From Rhodosporidiobolus odoratus (lineage: Eukaryota > Basidiomycota > Microbotryomycetes > Sporidiobolales > Sporidiobolaceae), in contig JAOANU010000020.1 in assembly GCA_034387635.1 (NCBI GenBank), positions 1 to 64,000 on the forward strand: a stretch of DNA of 64,000 bases, given 5' to 3'. Under the pieces are notes generated by a model that had not been told where the DNA came from, searched no databases, and saw nothing but the letters and a program-made list of their open reading frames with translations. Both the position numbers and the translations under genes were made by a program. Shown here in pieces: positions 44,722 to 56,700 of the stretch (position 1 is its first letter; every line of letters begins with the position of its first letter).

Positions 44722-47700
44722 ATGGTCCAAGCACCAGAGACTGTCCTCCAGTCCATCTCCCACTCCCCGCCCTCCGCCCGGCCCTTCAACAACGGAGTCA
44801 ACGGAGATGGAATTCAAGCCATCAAGCAGCAGCACGCTCAACTCGCTCAACAACCTCAGCGGGAAGCTCACATGGGTCAGCAGAGTACGTCACAGTCCAT
44901 TGCATATACATCCTGCCCTTCAGCGAGTACCCAGAGGCGAGTGCGGACGAGATACAGTAGGTGCGACTTGAGGGCTCGGAGGAGGAGGAGAAAGTTGCCG
45001 GCCGCCGCTGTAGGCCTCAAAGGACTGGCAAAGCTGGCAGAGGAGTGCTGGATGAGCTTTTCTGACTGCGCGAGGCTAGTACGGCCGCGCCCCAGGTTCA
45101 AATGGAGGATTTGAGGCGGTCGAGGTGAATGTACGCAGTGCGGGAGGAGGATGCAAATGTATGCCGCAGCGAGCGCAGGGTGCTATGGCGCTCAGAGCAG
45201 TCCTAAGGCTTCGAGTAGCATGCTCCTTAGTGCCCTGCAGCCGCCCTCAGACAAAGACGGTCGTCCAGCTGGTTTTGAGGCAGCTTCGCTTCCGTGGTCG
45301 AGATGGGCAGTAAATGCTTACACACTCTGTCACACAGTGAACGGAAGCTCACCGTCCCCTTCGAACGAGTCCTCGCCTGTCAATCTCCCTCCTGCCAACG
45401 TCGCCCGCAACATCCCCTGCCGCTTCTTCCCCCTCGGCCAGTGCAAGTATGGCGAACACTGCATCTTCTCCCACGGCATTCCCGGCGTAGCGGGCTCCCC
45501 TGGCGTCCCTGCTTCCCCCTCCGTCGCTGCTCAGCTTCCTCCCCAAGCAGTGCCCCCGCACCAGGAGCAACAGCACGTTCTGCCTCTCGCCATGAGCCCC
45601 GAGCAGAACTACGCCGCCGCGATGGGCATGCCGCTCTACTACCCTCCTCCTCCTCACGATCAGGCGCTCGCCGCTGAGTACGGCTATCCCCCGCAACCGC
45701 CCTTCGACCCGCGAGGTGCAGCCTACTACTTCCCCCACCACCCTCCGCCGCACTTTCAGGGTTACCCTCACGCGGCCTACGCTGCACACGGGCAGTTTGC
45801 TCCTCCCCCGCCTCCACCGCAAGCATACTACGCCCACCCGCCGCCTCCGCCTCCTCAGCATGTCCTCCCCGTCCAAGCGCCCGCGCCAGTCCCTGCGCCC
45901 GTAGCCGCCTCTTCCCCCGCTCCTGCCCCGGCTGCGCAGCTCGAAGGCGCGTCTCCTTCACCTGCCGCTTCGCCCGCTCAGCAGGAGGACTCGGCCGCCA
46001 CGCCCGCGGTCGAGCACTCGGAAACTGCCCAGCCTTCCAGCGCGACTTCGCCTCCTTCCGACGCTGCACCCTCCCTCCACACCTTCTTCCAGACTTCCGC
46101 CGTTCCTGTTCCCATGTCCATGCCTATCCCCCCTCCCGCCCTTTCCGCCTCCGCCTCTCCTTCCGCCGGTCCCGTCCCTCTTCCCCACGCCAACGGCTTT
46201 ATTACCCCCGCAGGCGGCCCTAAGTCCTTCTCCCGCTCGACTGGTCCTCGTCGTTCTCTTTCCGGTCCCTCGGGCCAGTACGCCCCGCCTCAGCCTCCCT
46301 CATCAGCAGGAGGAAACGGCGCCGCTCACCCTCACCCTCACCCTCACTCGCGCCCCCGCAAATCCTTCCCTCACCCTCGCCCGCCTTGTTCCTTCTTCGA
46401 AGCAAACCGATGCCGAAACGGTGATGCGTGTCCTTTCCCGCATTACCTTGCCGATGGGGTCGATGCCCGTCACCTTGGTCGAGGGATGTTGGGCGTTGAC
46501 GGACGGACTGAAGGACCGGAGGAAAAGGGTGGAATGCCTCCTGCATGGTTGGCGGTTAAGAAGGGGATGAGGGGTGGATTTGCGGGGCCTGGTGCGGGTG
46601 CCGGTGCGGGTGGGAATGGATTGCCGAGTGGAGCGGGAAAGGGCCAACCGGTCGCCTTTATGCCGCCTTCCCAGCAGCAGCAGCAGGAGGGAACGTACGG
46701 GCTCAGACAGCAGCAGCATCAGCAGCATGCTGCCGCTTTCAGGGCTCAGCAGCAGCAAGCTCACCTCGCCGCTCAACAGCACCTCCAATCTGCACCTCCC
46801 GCTCCACCCCAATCTCAAGCTCAATCTCAACCTCCTCAGCCTACTCGCCTCCCGCCCGGCTCTGGCGCCCCGCAACTTGTCGCCGCGATCAACGGTTTGA
46901 CTCGCCAAATCCCTCCTCCTCCTCCTCCCTCTTCTTCCGCCCACTCCGCCCCTACAGGCGTCGCTTCCAACGCCTCTCGACCCGCCCTTCCTGCTCCTCC
47001 CGCATCCGCGTCCGCGTCCCCGTCTGCGCAAACCGAACCTCCTCATCTCCACAAGGAACGTCCCGCCCCTACCCCCTCGGCTTCTCAGAGTCGCTCCGCC
47101 TTGCTTCAACGTGTTCCTAACGTTAAAGCAGAGGACGATTTCCCTTCTCTTCCTTTGGCTTCACCTTCGATCGCCCCTCCCATGAGTTCTCCTTCGTTGG
47201 TGGGGGATGGGTTCGCTGCGGCGGTGGTGGCTGCTACCCCCGGTGCAGAGGTCAAGGAGAAGGAGGTTTTGAAGTCGCCGTCGGTTTCGACTTCAAAGAG
47301 TGCAGCGGGATCGCCTTCCTCGAAGGAGGAGGAGGAGGAGGAGGAGGAGGGGGAGGATGGGTTTGTGGTGGTTGAGCATGCGGATGCGAGGGAGGAGGAG
47401 GAGGAGAGTGACAAGGTGGAGAAGAAGGAGGAGAACGAGGGAAAGAAGGTCGAGGAGGAGAAGAAGACGGAGAAGGAAAAAGAGAAGGAGGTCAAGCCTA
47501 TTCCTACTCCGGCTCCTACCTCCGCTGCCACGCCGGCGCCGGCACCGGCACCTAAGAAAGCTCCTCTCAGTTTCGCCAGCGCGGCGGCGAGGGGTGCGGC
47601 GGTTATTAGCGAGAAGAAACCGGCGGCGGCGAGGGCGGGGTCGCAGACGAGGCCCGTTGCGGTGACGGCGGAGGGGGAGAAGCAGGAGGGCAAGGTGGCC

Positions 47701-47973
47701 TCCTCCACTAAGGGGGACAAGAGGGAGGAGCAGCAGATCCCGATGCAGCACGGTCAGGGTCAGCAAGCTCAGGGCAAATCCAAGCCGGAGCAGCAGGTTG
47801 ATGAGGATGGGTTTGTTAAGAAGGAGGCGAAGAGGAGGCCGCATCACCAGCACCAGCACAGCCAACACCACCACCACTATCCGCAACAGGGACGTCAAGG
47901 ACACTTTGGAGGTGGTCAGCAGCAGCAAGGTGGGAAGAAGGGGCCGGTTGGTGTGGTTGGGGTGAAGGCTTAG
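44722..47973 (+). CDS. Two-finger CCCH zinc-finger protein
   Basis: Exons 44722-44884 and 45338-47973 join in phase, 932 aa, across a 453-nt intron that is long for this window. Exon 1 starts MVQAPETVLQSISHSPPSAR. The two fingers are CRFFPLGQCKYGEHCIFSH (residues about 82-100) and CSFFEANRCRNGDACPFPH (about 405-423), both C-x7-C-x5-C-x3-H, a pattern associated with RNA binding. Between and after them are Pro-, Gln- and Ala-rich stretches. There is also an acidic Glu-rich segment with DGFVVVEHAD and a His/Gln-rich C-terminus with DEDGFVKKEAKRR. The role is probably post-transcriptional control of mRNA. I cannot match it to a named yeast gene. Long open frames on the opposite strand are shadows of its biased composition. 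Confidence 0.85.
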
Positions 47974-48858
47974 GCCCCTTTCTGTCTCGTCACTCTCTTG
48001 TTCAACTTCCGCACCCCGTTACCTTTCAAACATTGTTCTTCTTCCGCCCTTGGTCTTTCTTGTCTCTGATTCTCTTCCCTCCTCTTCTCGGTGTCTCGTC
48101 CACCGCTTTTCTTCCTCATGTCCTCATTCAAAACGAGCTACATCATCAGTCTCGACCATTCCTCTTCTCCCCCTCGTTTCATCTTCCTCATTCCGGTTCC
48201 TGCTTGTTCCCCTTTTCTCGTGTCTTTCCCGCCCTTCTCCCTCTTCCTCTCTTCGCTTTCTCTCGTTGTCTTTCTAATGCTTGGTTTCTTTCTTTCTCTC
48301 TTTTTTGGTGGATGGTTGACGGCGTCGGAGCAGGAAGCGGTGGTCTCGGTTGGTTCGGCTGTGGGTTTGTGTGTGGTAGTCAGGGGAGGGCGGGGCTAGT
48401 GTAGAAGGTGCAGAGCGGGGGGAGGCGGAGTGCAAGCAAGTGGTTGCTCCCTCTGTTCATGAAATGAGCGAACCTAGTCGAGATAAGCGCGGAAGAAAGA
48501 AAAAGCTTGGGTGCATATCTCGCCATTCTCCGCTGTACGTCTTGGAGCCAGTGGCCTGTCAAGTGGCGAGAGCGAGGCAACGGCGATGTCTATAGTATGC
48601 TTCGGTAGCAGGACAGAATTGTGGGTGCACGAAAGAGAAGGGGCACGTAACGGAAATCGAGAAAGTCGTGCGGGAGGTAGAGGCTCGAGAGTAGTGCACA
48701 GGTGCTGCTAGAGCATGTATTTACAGCAGGAACGATGTCACTATACCAGCGAAGCGGATCGAGGGCGACCAGGAGGAAGAAGAGTTGCAACTTCACTCGT
48801 CATCGCTTGCTCGCACGCACCGTCCTCTTTTCAGAGCCAGACTACCTGCAGCGTCGCT
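47974..48858. other. Spacer after the CCCH gene
   Basis: About 880 bases. The first 400 are strongly pyrimidine-rich (TTCTTC, CTCTTCC), as expected of a long 3' UTR and terminator region. The open frames there are compositional. The rest precedes the BSP gene. Confidence 0.5.
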
Positions 48859-49804
48859 ATGGCTCCTGTAGCACCCAACGTAACAGCTCCGGTCCCGCCC
48901 AACGCGAAGCTACCAAAGTTCCATCTTCGGGTACTCGATCTCGCTCATCCAGGTGCGCTGCGCCTGGTACGTCTCACTGGACCGTGCTGATCCGCTTAGG
49001 TTCATCCAATAGCCCAAGCCTTCTTTCACGCTGTGCCAAACCCGAGTCAAGCACTACGAAGCGCCGCTGAATCGGTCCTTTCCGCTCTTTACCCTCCATC
49101 CCTCCCCTCTCCTGCCGACAAAACCCCTCCTGCGGCCCCGCCTCCCGTCCGATCCGTCACCTTGCATCTACACGCCTTCGAAGGCGTCGCCTACACGTGC
49201 GGCTCAGACCTCGACAACGAGCACAAAGAGCTGCACCTCTCGCTCTCTTACCTCGAAGGGGTTTCTTCCCGCTGCCGGGGTGACCTCGCTCAGCTCAAGC
49301 ATGAGATAGAAGGAGTACTGGTGCATGAGCTTGTTCATGCCTTTCAGTATGACGGGGAGGGCAGTGTGCCAGGCGGAGTGATTGAGGGGATTGCGGATTG
49401 GGTGAGGGAAAAGGCGGGAGTTGGCGCACCTCATTGGCGGGAGAAGGTGAATGAGGGGGAGAGATGGGATGCTGGGTATGAGAAGACGGTGCGCAGTTTA
49501 CTTTCTCACTTTCTTCAACTCGAGAGTCTCGCTGACGAGCCTTCTTTCGTAGGGTTACTTCCTCCGCTGGCTTTCTGTTCGCTTCAACAACCCCCTGCTG
49601 GTTCCACAAATCAACCTCGCAATGCATACGTCCCGATGGGATGATGGGCAACATCTCAAGCGGTTACTCGAAGGTCAGGAAGTGGAGGACTTGTGGGACA
49701 AGTATCGACGAGAACTGGAAAAGAAGGATCACGCGGAGGAGGAAGATCCGCCTAAACCAGTACCGACCCATGCAGCGAAGAGTGGCTACAATGTACAGTA
49801 TTGA
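48859..49804 (+). CDS. BSP-family (basic secretory protein) metallopeptidase-like
   Basis: Exons 48859-48966, 49000-49488 and 49553-49804 join in phase, 282 aa. The zinc-binding motif is HELVHAFQYDG (His145, Glu146, His149). It is followed by GGVIEGIADWVREKAG and, after splicing, by GYFLRWLSVRFN, the hallmark order of the plant/bacterial BSP peptidase family. No signal peptide is seen at MAPVAPNVTAPVPPNAKLPK, so the product is probably intracellular unless an upstream exon exists. The first intron is only 33 nt, with a GCTGAT branch, and is required to join LRL to VHPIAQAFF. The C-terminus is charged (LEKKDHAEEED). Substrate unknown. Confidence 0.85.
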
Positions 49805-50318
49805 CGGTCCTGTTGTCTTTGTGAGGCTGTACATCAGGTCAGATGCGAGAAGTTGAATAGGAAAAAGAGGCGAGCGTCGACTGAGCCTACCTGCGCGATC
49901 AAGCTGCCGCCCGTTACGATGAAGTGCACGTTTCAATCACGACTGTGACTTACAGCTTGAAGAACGGGAACAAATTCGACAGCCCGTGTCCCCAAAGCAA
50001 GAAATCGCGAAACTGGCTCGAGAACTTTCGCTTACTCCGCAACCCGCGGGAGCTTATACATACAACTGTCCGGAAGTCACCAAGTACTCCTAGTTCAGGC
50101 GACCGATACTTTGGCCCTCCTACACTGCCGGAAAGGCCGCAAGGCGATCCGCCCCACCTCCAGCAACTTCAGGGACAACGGTAGACAGACTAAACTGGAT
50201 CAATCGTACGTACCCTTCATACCTTGCAAAGAACGACTCGAGTTGACCACGACCCGCTGCAGCCCCAGCCTCGGCGAATCCTCCTCACCGAATAAGCCAA
50301 CCGTCTCGCAGAACCGGC
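49805..50318. other. Spacer between BSP and F-box genes
   Basis: About 510 bases without a supported gene. A pyrimidine-poor central part has short open frames with no motif. Confidence 0.45.
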
Positions 50319-51630
50319 ATGCCACACCTCGCGCAACTACCGCCCGAGATCCTCCAGATGATAGTCGACGAGCTGGACAAGGCGACATGGAATCCGCAGG
50401 ACAAGCGAGCGGAAGGACGAAACTTGGCACTCGTCTGCAAAGCCCTTTCGCCCTTCGGATCCTCTCTCATCTATCGCGAGCTGTCCTTACGAGGCCTCGA
50501 GCACGACAAGCTTTTCCAACGAGTACTGTCGAATGCGGATCTTCCAGCCTTAGTCTCCACCCTCACGTATACGGACTCTCGCGCCGTGCCTTCCCCCGAC
50601 AGACTCGCCTTACTCGAGCGACTCCTCCCTCCCAATCTGCACCTCCCTGACTCAACTACATGTATACAGCTCACCTCTTACTATCAACCGAGTGTTCGGA
50701 GAACGTGGTCAACTCCTCCCGATCACGCTCGCTGCTCTCACCATCCGGAGCATGCCTTTCCTCGAAGCCGTCGCCATTGGACCCGTCCTTTCCGGTCTCG
50801 CCCACCTTTCCTCCCTTCGACACCTAGATCTCCTCGTCAGCATCCCCGTCCACCCTCCAGCCCATGCACCTCGCTTGTCCAGCGCGCTCGCCATACCGCT
50901 CCGCTCTCTATCCCTCGCTTTCCCACCCTCAAATTCCCATAACCGCTATACGGAATACTGTATCTTCTCCTACCTCACTTCTCTCTTCGACCCCTCGACT
51001 CTGCTCTCTGCCGAGCTACGCCTCGCAGCCGCCGAACCTTTCCTCTTCACCTGGCTTTCATCCCTTTCTTCCCTCCGCGATCTTCGCCTTTACCTACACC
51101 ACGACACTGTCGATGCCCACCTCTCCTCATTCACAATCACTCTCCCACATCTCGTGTCTCTTCAAAACCTCCTCCTTCGTCAACGAGTCCTCCGTGTTCC
51201 TCGCCCACATCACGCCTCCCCCGACGCCCTTGCCTCTTTCCTTGCCTCTCTCCCTCTTCCCCTCGAAACAGTCAACACGAGTCTCTTCTTCCCTTCCGGC
51301 GTCTCACAAGCGCCCTTGGCCGATTTCCTGCGGGCCAGCGTCGGTGTCGCACCTGGGGAAGGAGAGTCTGGAGGAAAGACAGGGCTAAAGCGGAAGTTGA
51401 GGAAGTTTACGTGTGAAGTCATGGACGAGGAAGGGGAAGGTGGGAGGGCTTGCGAGATGGACAGGGTGCAAGTGGAGCAAGATGGTGGGAGGGAAGGATG
51501 GGAGGAGACGGTAAGCTTTCCTTACTTTTTTTTTTGCTCAAGCTGCCTCTTTCATTCGAGGCTGTTGACGCCCGCCTTGTTATCTTTTCCTACCTTGTCC
51601 GATGGGCAGAGCGGTGATTCAGAGGATTGA
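50319..51630 (+). CDS. F-box-like/LRR protein with a frame change near 50640
   Basis: The start MPHLAQLPPEILQMIVDELD is an F-box-like opening, followed by RNLALVCKALSPFGSSLIYR. Frame 1 continues to LALLERLLPPNL; the rest (SPLTINRVFGERGQLLPITL, LSSLRHLDLLVSI and further leucine-rich segments) is one frame away. Two readings fit. A 103-nt intron, 50567-50669 (GTATAC to TATACAG), restores the frame but removes sequence that looks coding. Otherwise there is one extra base near 50640, which gives a smooth LLPPNL-TSLTQLHVYSSP join. At the 3' end an intron (51511-51609) leads to a last exon 51610-51630 ending GDSED. If the frameshift reading is right, it is a pseudogene or carries a sequencing error. 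Confidence 0.6.
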
Positions 51631-51669
51631 ACTACGAGGCTGTCTAGTAGCCTTCGCAACTCGACTACT

Positions 51670-52041
51670 TTACTTGCTCTGGTTATTCTTGTCCAACCAT
51701 CGTTGAGGAATGGCGGAAAGCCTCGAGACCGTTACAGCCCAATAAGAGATGGTCCCCCCGCTGTGCCCCTTCTCTAACTGCCTCCAAAACGGCCTAAGCC
51801 TGTTTCCCCTACTCAACTGTCCCGTCCCCGCCGCTTCAGCAGCACTCGACCCTATTGACCCCAACGCGTCAGCGAAAACAGTCGCCAGGCCCGTAGCCGT
51901 TAAGGCCCTGACCAGTCCATCCGACTGCGACGGCATCAGGCTGGAATTCGTACCGTTGACAGCCGCAACCGCCGTTGAGGCCGGCTTTTCTATGCCTGTT
52001 GACTGCTTCTGCCCTCCCAACCCATGCCCGAATCCGCTCAT
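51670..52041 (-). CDS. Small hypothetical open frame
   Basis: A 123-codon frame starting MSGFGHGLGGQKQSTGIEKP with Ala/Gly-rich middle (GLVRALTATGLATVFADALG). No domain is recognised. It lies in a 560-base gap between two F-box-like genes and could be chance. No splice context supports it strongly. Confidence 0.25.
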   Translation of the reverse strand: MSGFGHGLGGQKQSTGIEKPASTAVAAVNGTNSSLMPSQSDGLVRALTATGLATVFADALGSIGSSAAEAAGTGQLSRGNRLRPFWRQLEKGHSGGTISYWAVTVSRLSAIPQRWLDKNNQSK

Positions 52042-52193
52042 CCAACCAACCTTTCTGATTCATAGCTTTATGGTTCATCCGGCTCAGAATCAATGTGGTC
52101 CAATTCCGCTTGCACCGTCTGGTGCACTTTCCAAGAAAGCAGAAAGGGTGCCTTCAGTCCCAGCAGCGGGCTGTTTTCCATCCTTTGTGCTCG

Positions 52194-53200
52194 CTAGTCC
52201 GAGGATTGAGATTGGGGAAGTATCGGCGGGAGGGGAGGTGAGAGCGCTGAGGTCGGAGGGAGGATAGGTAGCGGTTCCGGCGCAGGGGATGAGGGCGGCA
52301 AGGGGGGTGGGGTAGCCAGTTGTGAGGGCGGTGGACCGGCCGGAGAAATGGATACAAGGTTTCTCTGAAGTGGAGGATGAGTTACTGAAGGCTTGGGATT
52401 GATTGGAGGAGATGTTTGAGGGCTGGTTGTGGGAAGGGGACCTCGACAGGCGAGCGACTTTAGCTGCGAAAGGTCGACGAAGCAGGGAAGGAGGTCGAGA
52501 AAGGTGCCAAAGACTGTAGAGATGGGTGACGCGGAGGCGCCCTGCGGAAGGCGGCCAGAGTATCTCTCAGCGGTAGTGCCGAAGCTCAAGTCCAGACTAC
52601 GCAAGGACGGCGGTCGGTCGAGAGAGTCAGCGGAAACGCAGAGATCGATATCAATGGTCGGGAACTCGGCGGCGATGGTGATGGCGAGGTACTGAAGGGC
52701 AGGCAACTGATTGATGACGAGAAGGACAGAGTTGAGAGAAACGTCTTCATCTTGATAGCAAGTCCAGGAGAGCGTACATAGCTGCACATGGAGTGTGGGC
52801 CGCGTAGTCAGGACGTTGAGGCAGAAGGCGTGGAATAGGTCGGCGCCGTGCAGGTGGACTGAGGTGAGGATCGTTGCCGTCTTGTCAGATTCGCCGTGAC
52901 GTCTGGGAGCTGCGCTGGCGGCCCACCCACGAGCTCCAGTGTGGAGACGAAGGGCGCAATCTGGACGAAGACTTCGGGCTGCTTACATATGCTTTGGAAG
53001 AGCTGGTCGTGGCCGCCGATTAGACAAAGTCTCAAGGCTCGCCATTGCGCCTTGCGCCCGATCGGGCACCATGCACGGCAGACGGCGGCGACAGCGAAAC
53101 AGTGCCGTGTGCGCTGCTGAAACTCTTTAGGACTGTAGGAATGAAGCGACTCGTCGATGATGATCTCGACTATCTCGAGCGGGAGAAGGGGGATGGGCAT
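52194..53200 (-). pseudogene. F-box-like gene with a one-base frameshift
   Basis: The start at 53200 (MPIPLLPLEIVEIIIDESLH) is a paralogue of the gene at 62045: both have FAVAAVCRAW or FAIAAVCSPW and KAQWRALRL or KAQWRSLQL. The reading frame runs to DVTANL (near 52890). Homology with the paralogue (TLAKLATSLTAIHLHG) continues one frame away as KTATILTSVHLHG, so a single base is missing near 52885. The second frame carries on with leucine-rich sequence (LLVINQLPALQYLAITIAAE) to a stop at 52194, with a Pro-rich end that may itself be out of frame (another frame reads PALKHLLQSIPSLQ and stops). F-box function is by family only. Confidence 0.65.
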
Positions 53201-53717
53201 AGTCGGCGAAAGAAGGGACTGGTGGGGTATGCTGCGCAGACGAGTATGAGTATGTACAGCAGTACACAGTGCAGGCACAGACAAAAAGAGCGCACCTGGA
53301 GAGATGCGCGAGAATAATGACCTTGAGTACGATGGGGCTTGATGACGGTCCCGCGGGGCAAGGGGGCGACGCGGCCCGGTACTCTAGCAACAAGACCTAC
53401 TCCGGTAGATGCGTCTATACTGTACGAGCGGATCGAGCAGAGTTTAGGTGACGTCGAAAGGAAGAGTTTCATCAGTTCCGCCGATGTATTGGCACAGCTG
53501 GGCAACCTCAGAGGCTCGGACGTGACCTTCGGTGCCGATTGAAGACACTGTGTCCGCTCCGTGACGGGCGTCGTTGAGCGAAAGGGAACCGAACGATGAC
53601 AGCAGAAGAGCACGATTTTCTGCTAGAACGCATGCTTACACAACGACAACAAGCGATTGCTATCTGCGCTGTACTGTCTGGACTACCTCCACCATGTTCT
53701 ACTGAACCCATGGAAGA
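53201..53717. other. Spacer between F-box pseudogene and HLTF/Rad5
   Basis: About 520 bases. It holds the upstream region of the F-box gene and the 3' region of the helicase. No gene is seen. Confidence 0.45.
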
Positions 53718-56700
53718 CTAGTCCCCGAGCAAGATGAGGATCTCCTCTTTCCTCTCCCTCGCCAACTCAGCCTTGCTCTTTGTCCGACCAACGCTCATGC
53801 TGCAAAAGACGCCATGTAAGTTAACGTGCTGAAGGGGAAACGTCTGCCAAGGAGAAAGGCTTACTTGGCGAGGTCCATCTTCCTCTTCTGAATCTTGAGC
53901 ATGTTGGATTCGATAGACTTGTCAACAACGAAGCGAACGGTTTGGACGGGTCTGGTCTGGCCGAGTCGGTAGATACGGTCGACGGCTTGATTCTGTGAGT
54001 GTAGTGTTGTCAGCACGGGCCGACACAGCGAAGGAATGGCAAGGAAGGCTTACCTCGATGGCAGGATTCCAGTAAGGTTCCATCAAGTAGACTCGTCGTC
54101 CCGCCGTCAAGTTGAGCCTGTCGATCGAGTCACAGTGTCAGCAAGAGAGCATGCGCCGAGAATCGATAGCACGACGCACCCAACACCACCGGCTCGCAGC
54201 GAGACGAGCAGCACTTCGGTCTCAGGATCCGTCTTGAACGCATCCATCGAGTCGTTGCGGCTCTCGCGCGACATGGCACCATCGAGGCGGCGGTACTTGA
54301 TGTGCTCATGCTCGAGAGCATCGCCGAGTCTGCGAGTCAAGGAAGAGCGGAAGGAATCGAGGTGAGATCCACATGCTCGCGAGAGAAGGTGAGGAGGGTA
54401 AGGGAAGCCTACCGATCAAGCAGCGTGGTCCACTGCGAGAAGACGACAGACTTGACAATGTCTCCTTGAACAGGCTGGAAGCCGATGGTACCGCCACGGC
54501 CCTCGGGGTCGAGAAGAGATGCAGGGTTGAACGATTGGTCGTAATTCTCGGAAGAGGGATTGGTCCGGGAGAAAGGGAGAAGGTCGGAGAGAAGAGCGCT
54601 GCGATTCGGTTCAAGTATGCATCAGCGCCAAGGTGTGGGAAACTATAGGGGGAAAAAAGGCCACGTACCGTGTCTTGGTCGAATGCTCAAACAACCGAGT
54701 CTTTTTGTCCGCCTTCTTCTTCTTCTTGCTCTTCCCGCCCGCCTCACCATCGACCAATTCATCCTGCGCCCTCTCCAACGCCTTCTGGAACTCCCGGGCC
54801 TCGATTTCAACCGCATCGAGCGCCGGCAAGAACGGCGTCTGGCAGCACCGGCATTCGACCTTATCGTCCCCCTTGACGTTCGGCCAGCTCGGACAGGTGA
54901 ACGCGACGAAGCACTTCCGACAGAAGATGTGCTGACACCGGGTGACGATGCAAGACGCCGTCTCGTCGGCGGTGACTGATTCGCCGTCTCCTCCTGCTCC
55001 GTCCTCGGGTTTCACACCTGACGAAGTAGCGCCTGTCGCCTTGGTCGTCTTGCGCTTCTTGGCTGGAGGCTTCTTACCCGGCTTGACGTCCTCTTCGCCA
55101 CCACCCAACTCCTCGACATTCGGCCTGCCGAAGGCGGCCATCGAATTTCCGCACTCTGCGCAATCGCCGCTTTGCGCGTCCCGATACAGCGCGAGAAGCT
55201 GAATTGCTCGAGGCTTCGAGATACCGTGTTTCCTGATGACCTCGTCGAGGGTGATTCCGCCGGCTCGATCCTCGGCGTCCTGCAGCAAAGCTGGATGGAC
55301 GCAAATCTGCCTGAGCTTGAGCAGCTCCTGCAGAATCGAGCAGTAGTTCTTCATGAGGCTGTCGGATTCGTCGAGTTTGGCAAAGTCGTGCTTGTAGCGA
55401 GAGTGATGGGAGGCGTAGAAGGCTCGTTCGGCTTCGGTAAGCTCGAGGGAGATGACCTTGTTGTCGATGGGAGGAAGAGCGAGGATGGGTTTGCCGTTCT
55501 CGTCCTTGGTGTCCTTCGTACGACGAAGCGCGATGTGTCGCATGATGAGTTGAAGTCGCTCCGTGCCGAGGTTCTCGCCTTTCTGGGCGAGAGCGCCGAT
55601 GTACTGTGTCCAGACGTGGCGTTCGGTAAAGGGTTCGAGACGGAGGAAGCGCAGGAGAGAGAAGATGTCGTTCAGCGAGTTTTGCAGAGGGGTACCGGTG
55701 AGAACGACGCGGCGAGATGTAGAAAGGTCGCAGGCGGCGCGGGCTTGGATTGTTTTGTGCTCCTTGATAATGCTGGAAGACGTCGGAGATCGGAGTGTCA
55801 GCATAGCAGGCGAGCTTGATGGGATGACTGCGGAACTGGACGCACTGGGCCTCATCCAGCACAACCCTGAACCACTGGACCGCCTGCAGTGGACTAATGC
55901 CATTCCCTTCTACTTTCTTCCGTTTCCGCTTCGGCTTCTTCCCCTCATCCGGCGGCTTCGTGAGCACCTCCCCATCCGGTCCAAACCCATAAACGACCTG
56001 CACGCCCTCGTCTTCCTCCTCCTTCCTCTTCTGTTCCCGTTCCTCCTCCTCTTCACGCTCCTCTGCCGCTCGTTGTTGCTTGCTAAATTCGGTACCAAGT
56101 GTCGAGAAGGTAGTGATGACAATGTCAAAGTTGGCGAGCTTCTTGGGATCCGAGATACGAGAGTTGCCGTGATAGATGTAGATCGAGACGCCCGGTTTCG
56201 GCTTCTTGTCCTTCTTCTTCATGGCGGCATCCTCGCTGTCGGAGGAAGAGGCGGAAACGATCGAGTCGCGGTCTCCAGCATCCTCCTCCTCCTCGCTATC
56301 TGCCACAACGGCCCTCTTCTTCCCTTTCCTATCCTTCTTGCCCGCACCGGTCCCTCCAGCACCTCCTCCTCCCAGCTCGAACGCCTTCCCCTCACCCACC
56401 CCATGTTCATCCGCCGACCCCTTCGCATGCTCTTCAAACTGGGCCTCCCAATTCTGTACCGTACTCAAAGGACAAACAATCAGAGTCGCCCTAGACCGAC
56501 ATTCCAACTTTCCAAACCTCCTCATGACCTCCTCATCCTTCTTCATCTCCTTCTTCTGTTTCTTCTGGTTTTTCTTGCTCATTTTCTTCCCAGAGCCGTC
56601 GCTAACAGCATCAGCTATACTTGCTGATCCCCCCGCCCCTAGCCCCCAGACGTGGGAAGCGAAGTCTGAGGTTGAAACGGCTCGACCGGCCGAGGAGAAG

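Noticed and set aside
46303..47720. Long antisense open frames opposite the CCCH gene
   Set aside because: They reflect the biased Pro/Gln/Glu composition of the sense gene. The sense strand carries both zinc fingers.
48033..48404. Open frames after the CCCH gene
   Set aside because: The sequence is pyrimidine-rich 3' flank with Ser/Phe/Leu-biased frames on one strand, no start context and no partner exons.
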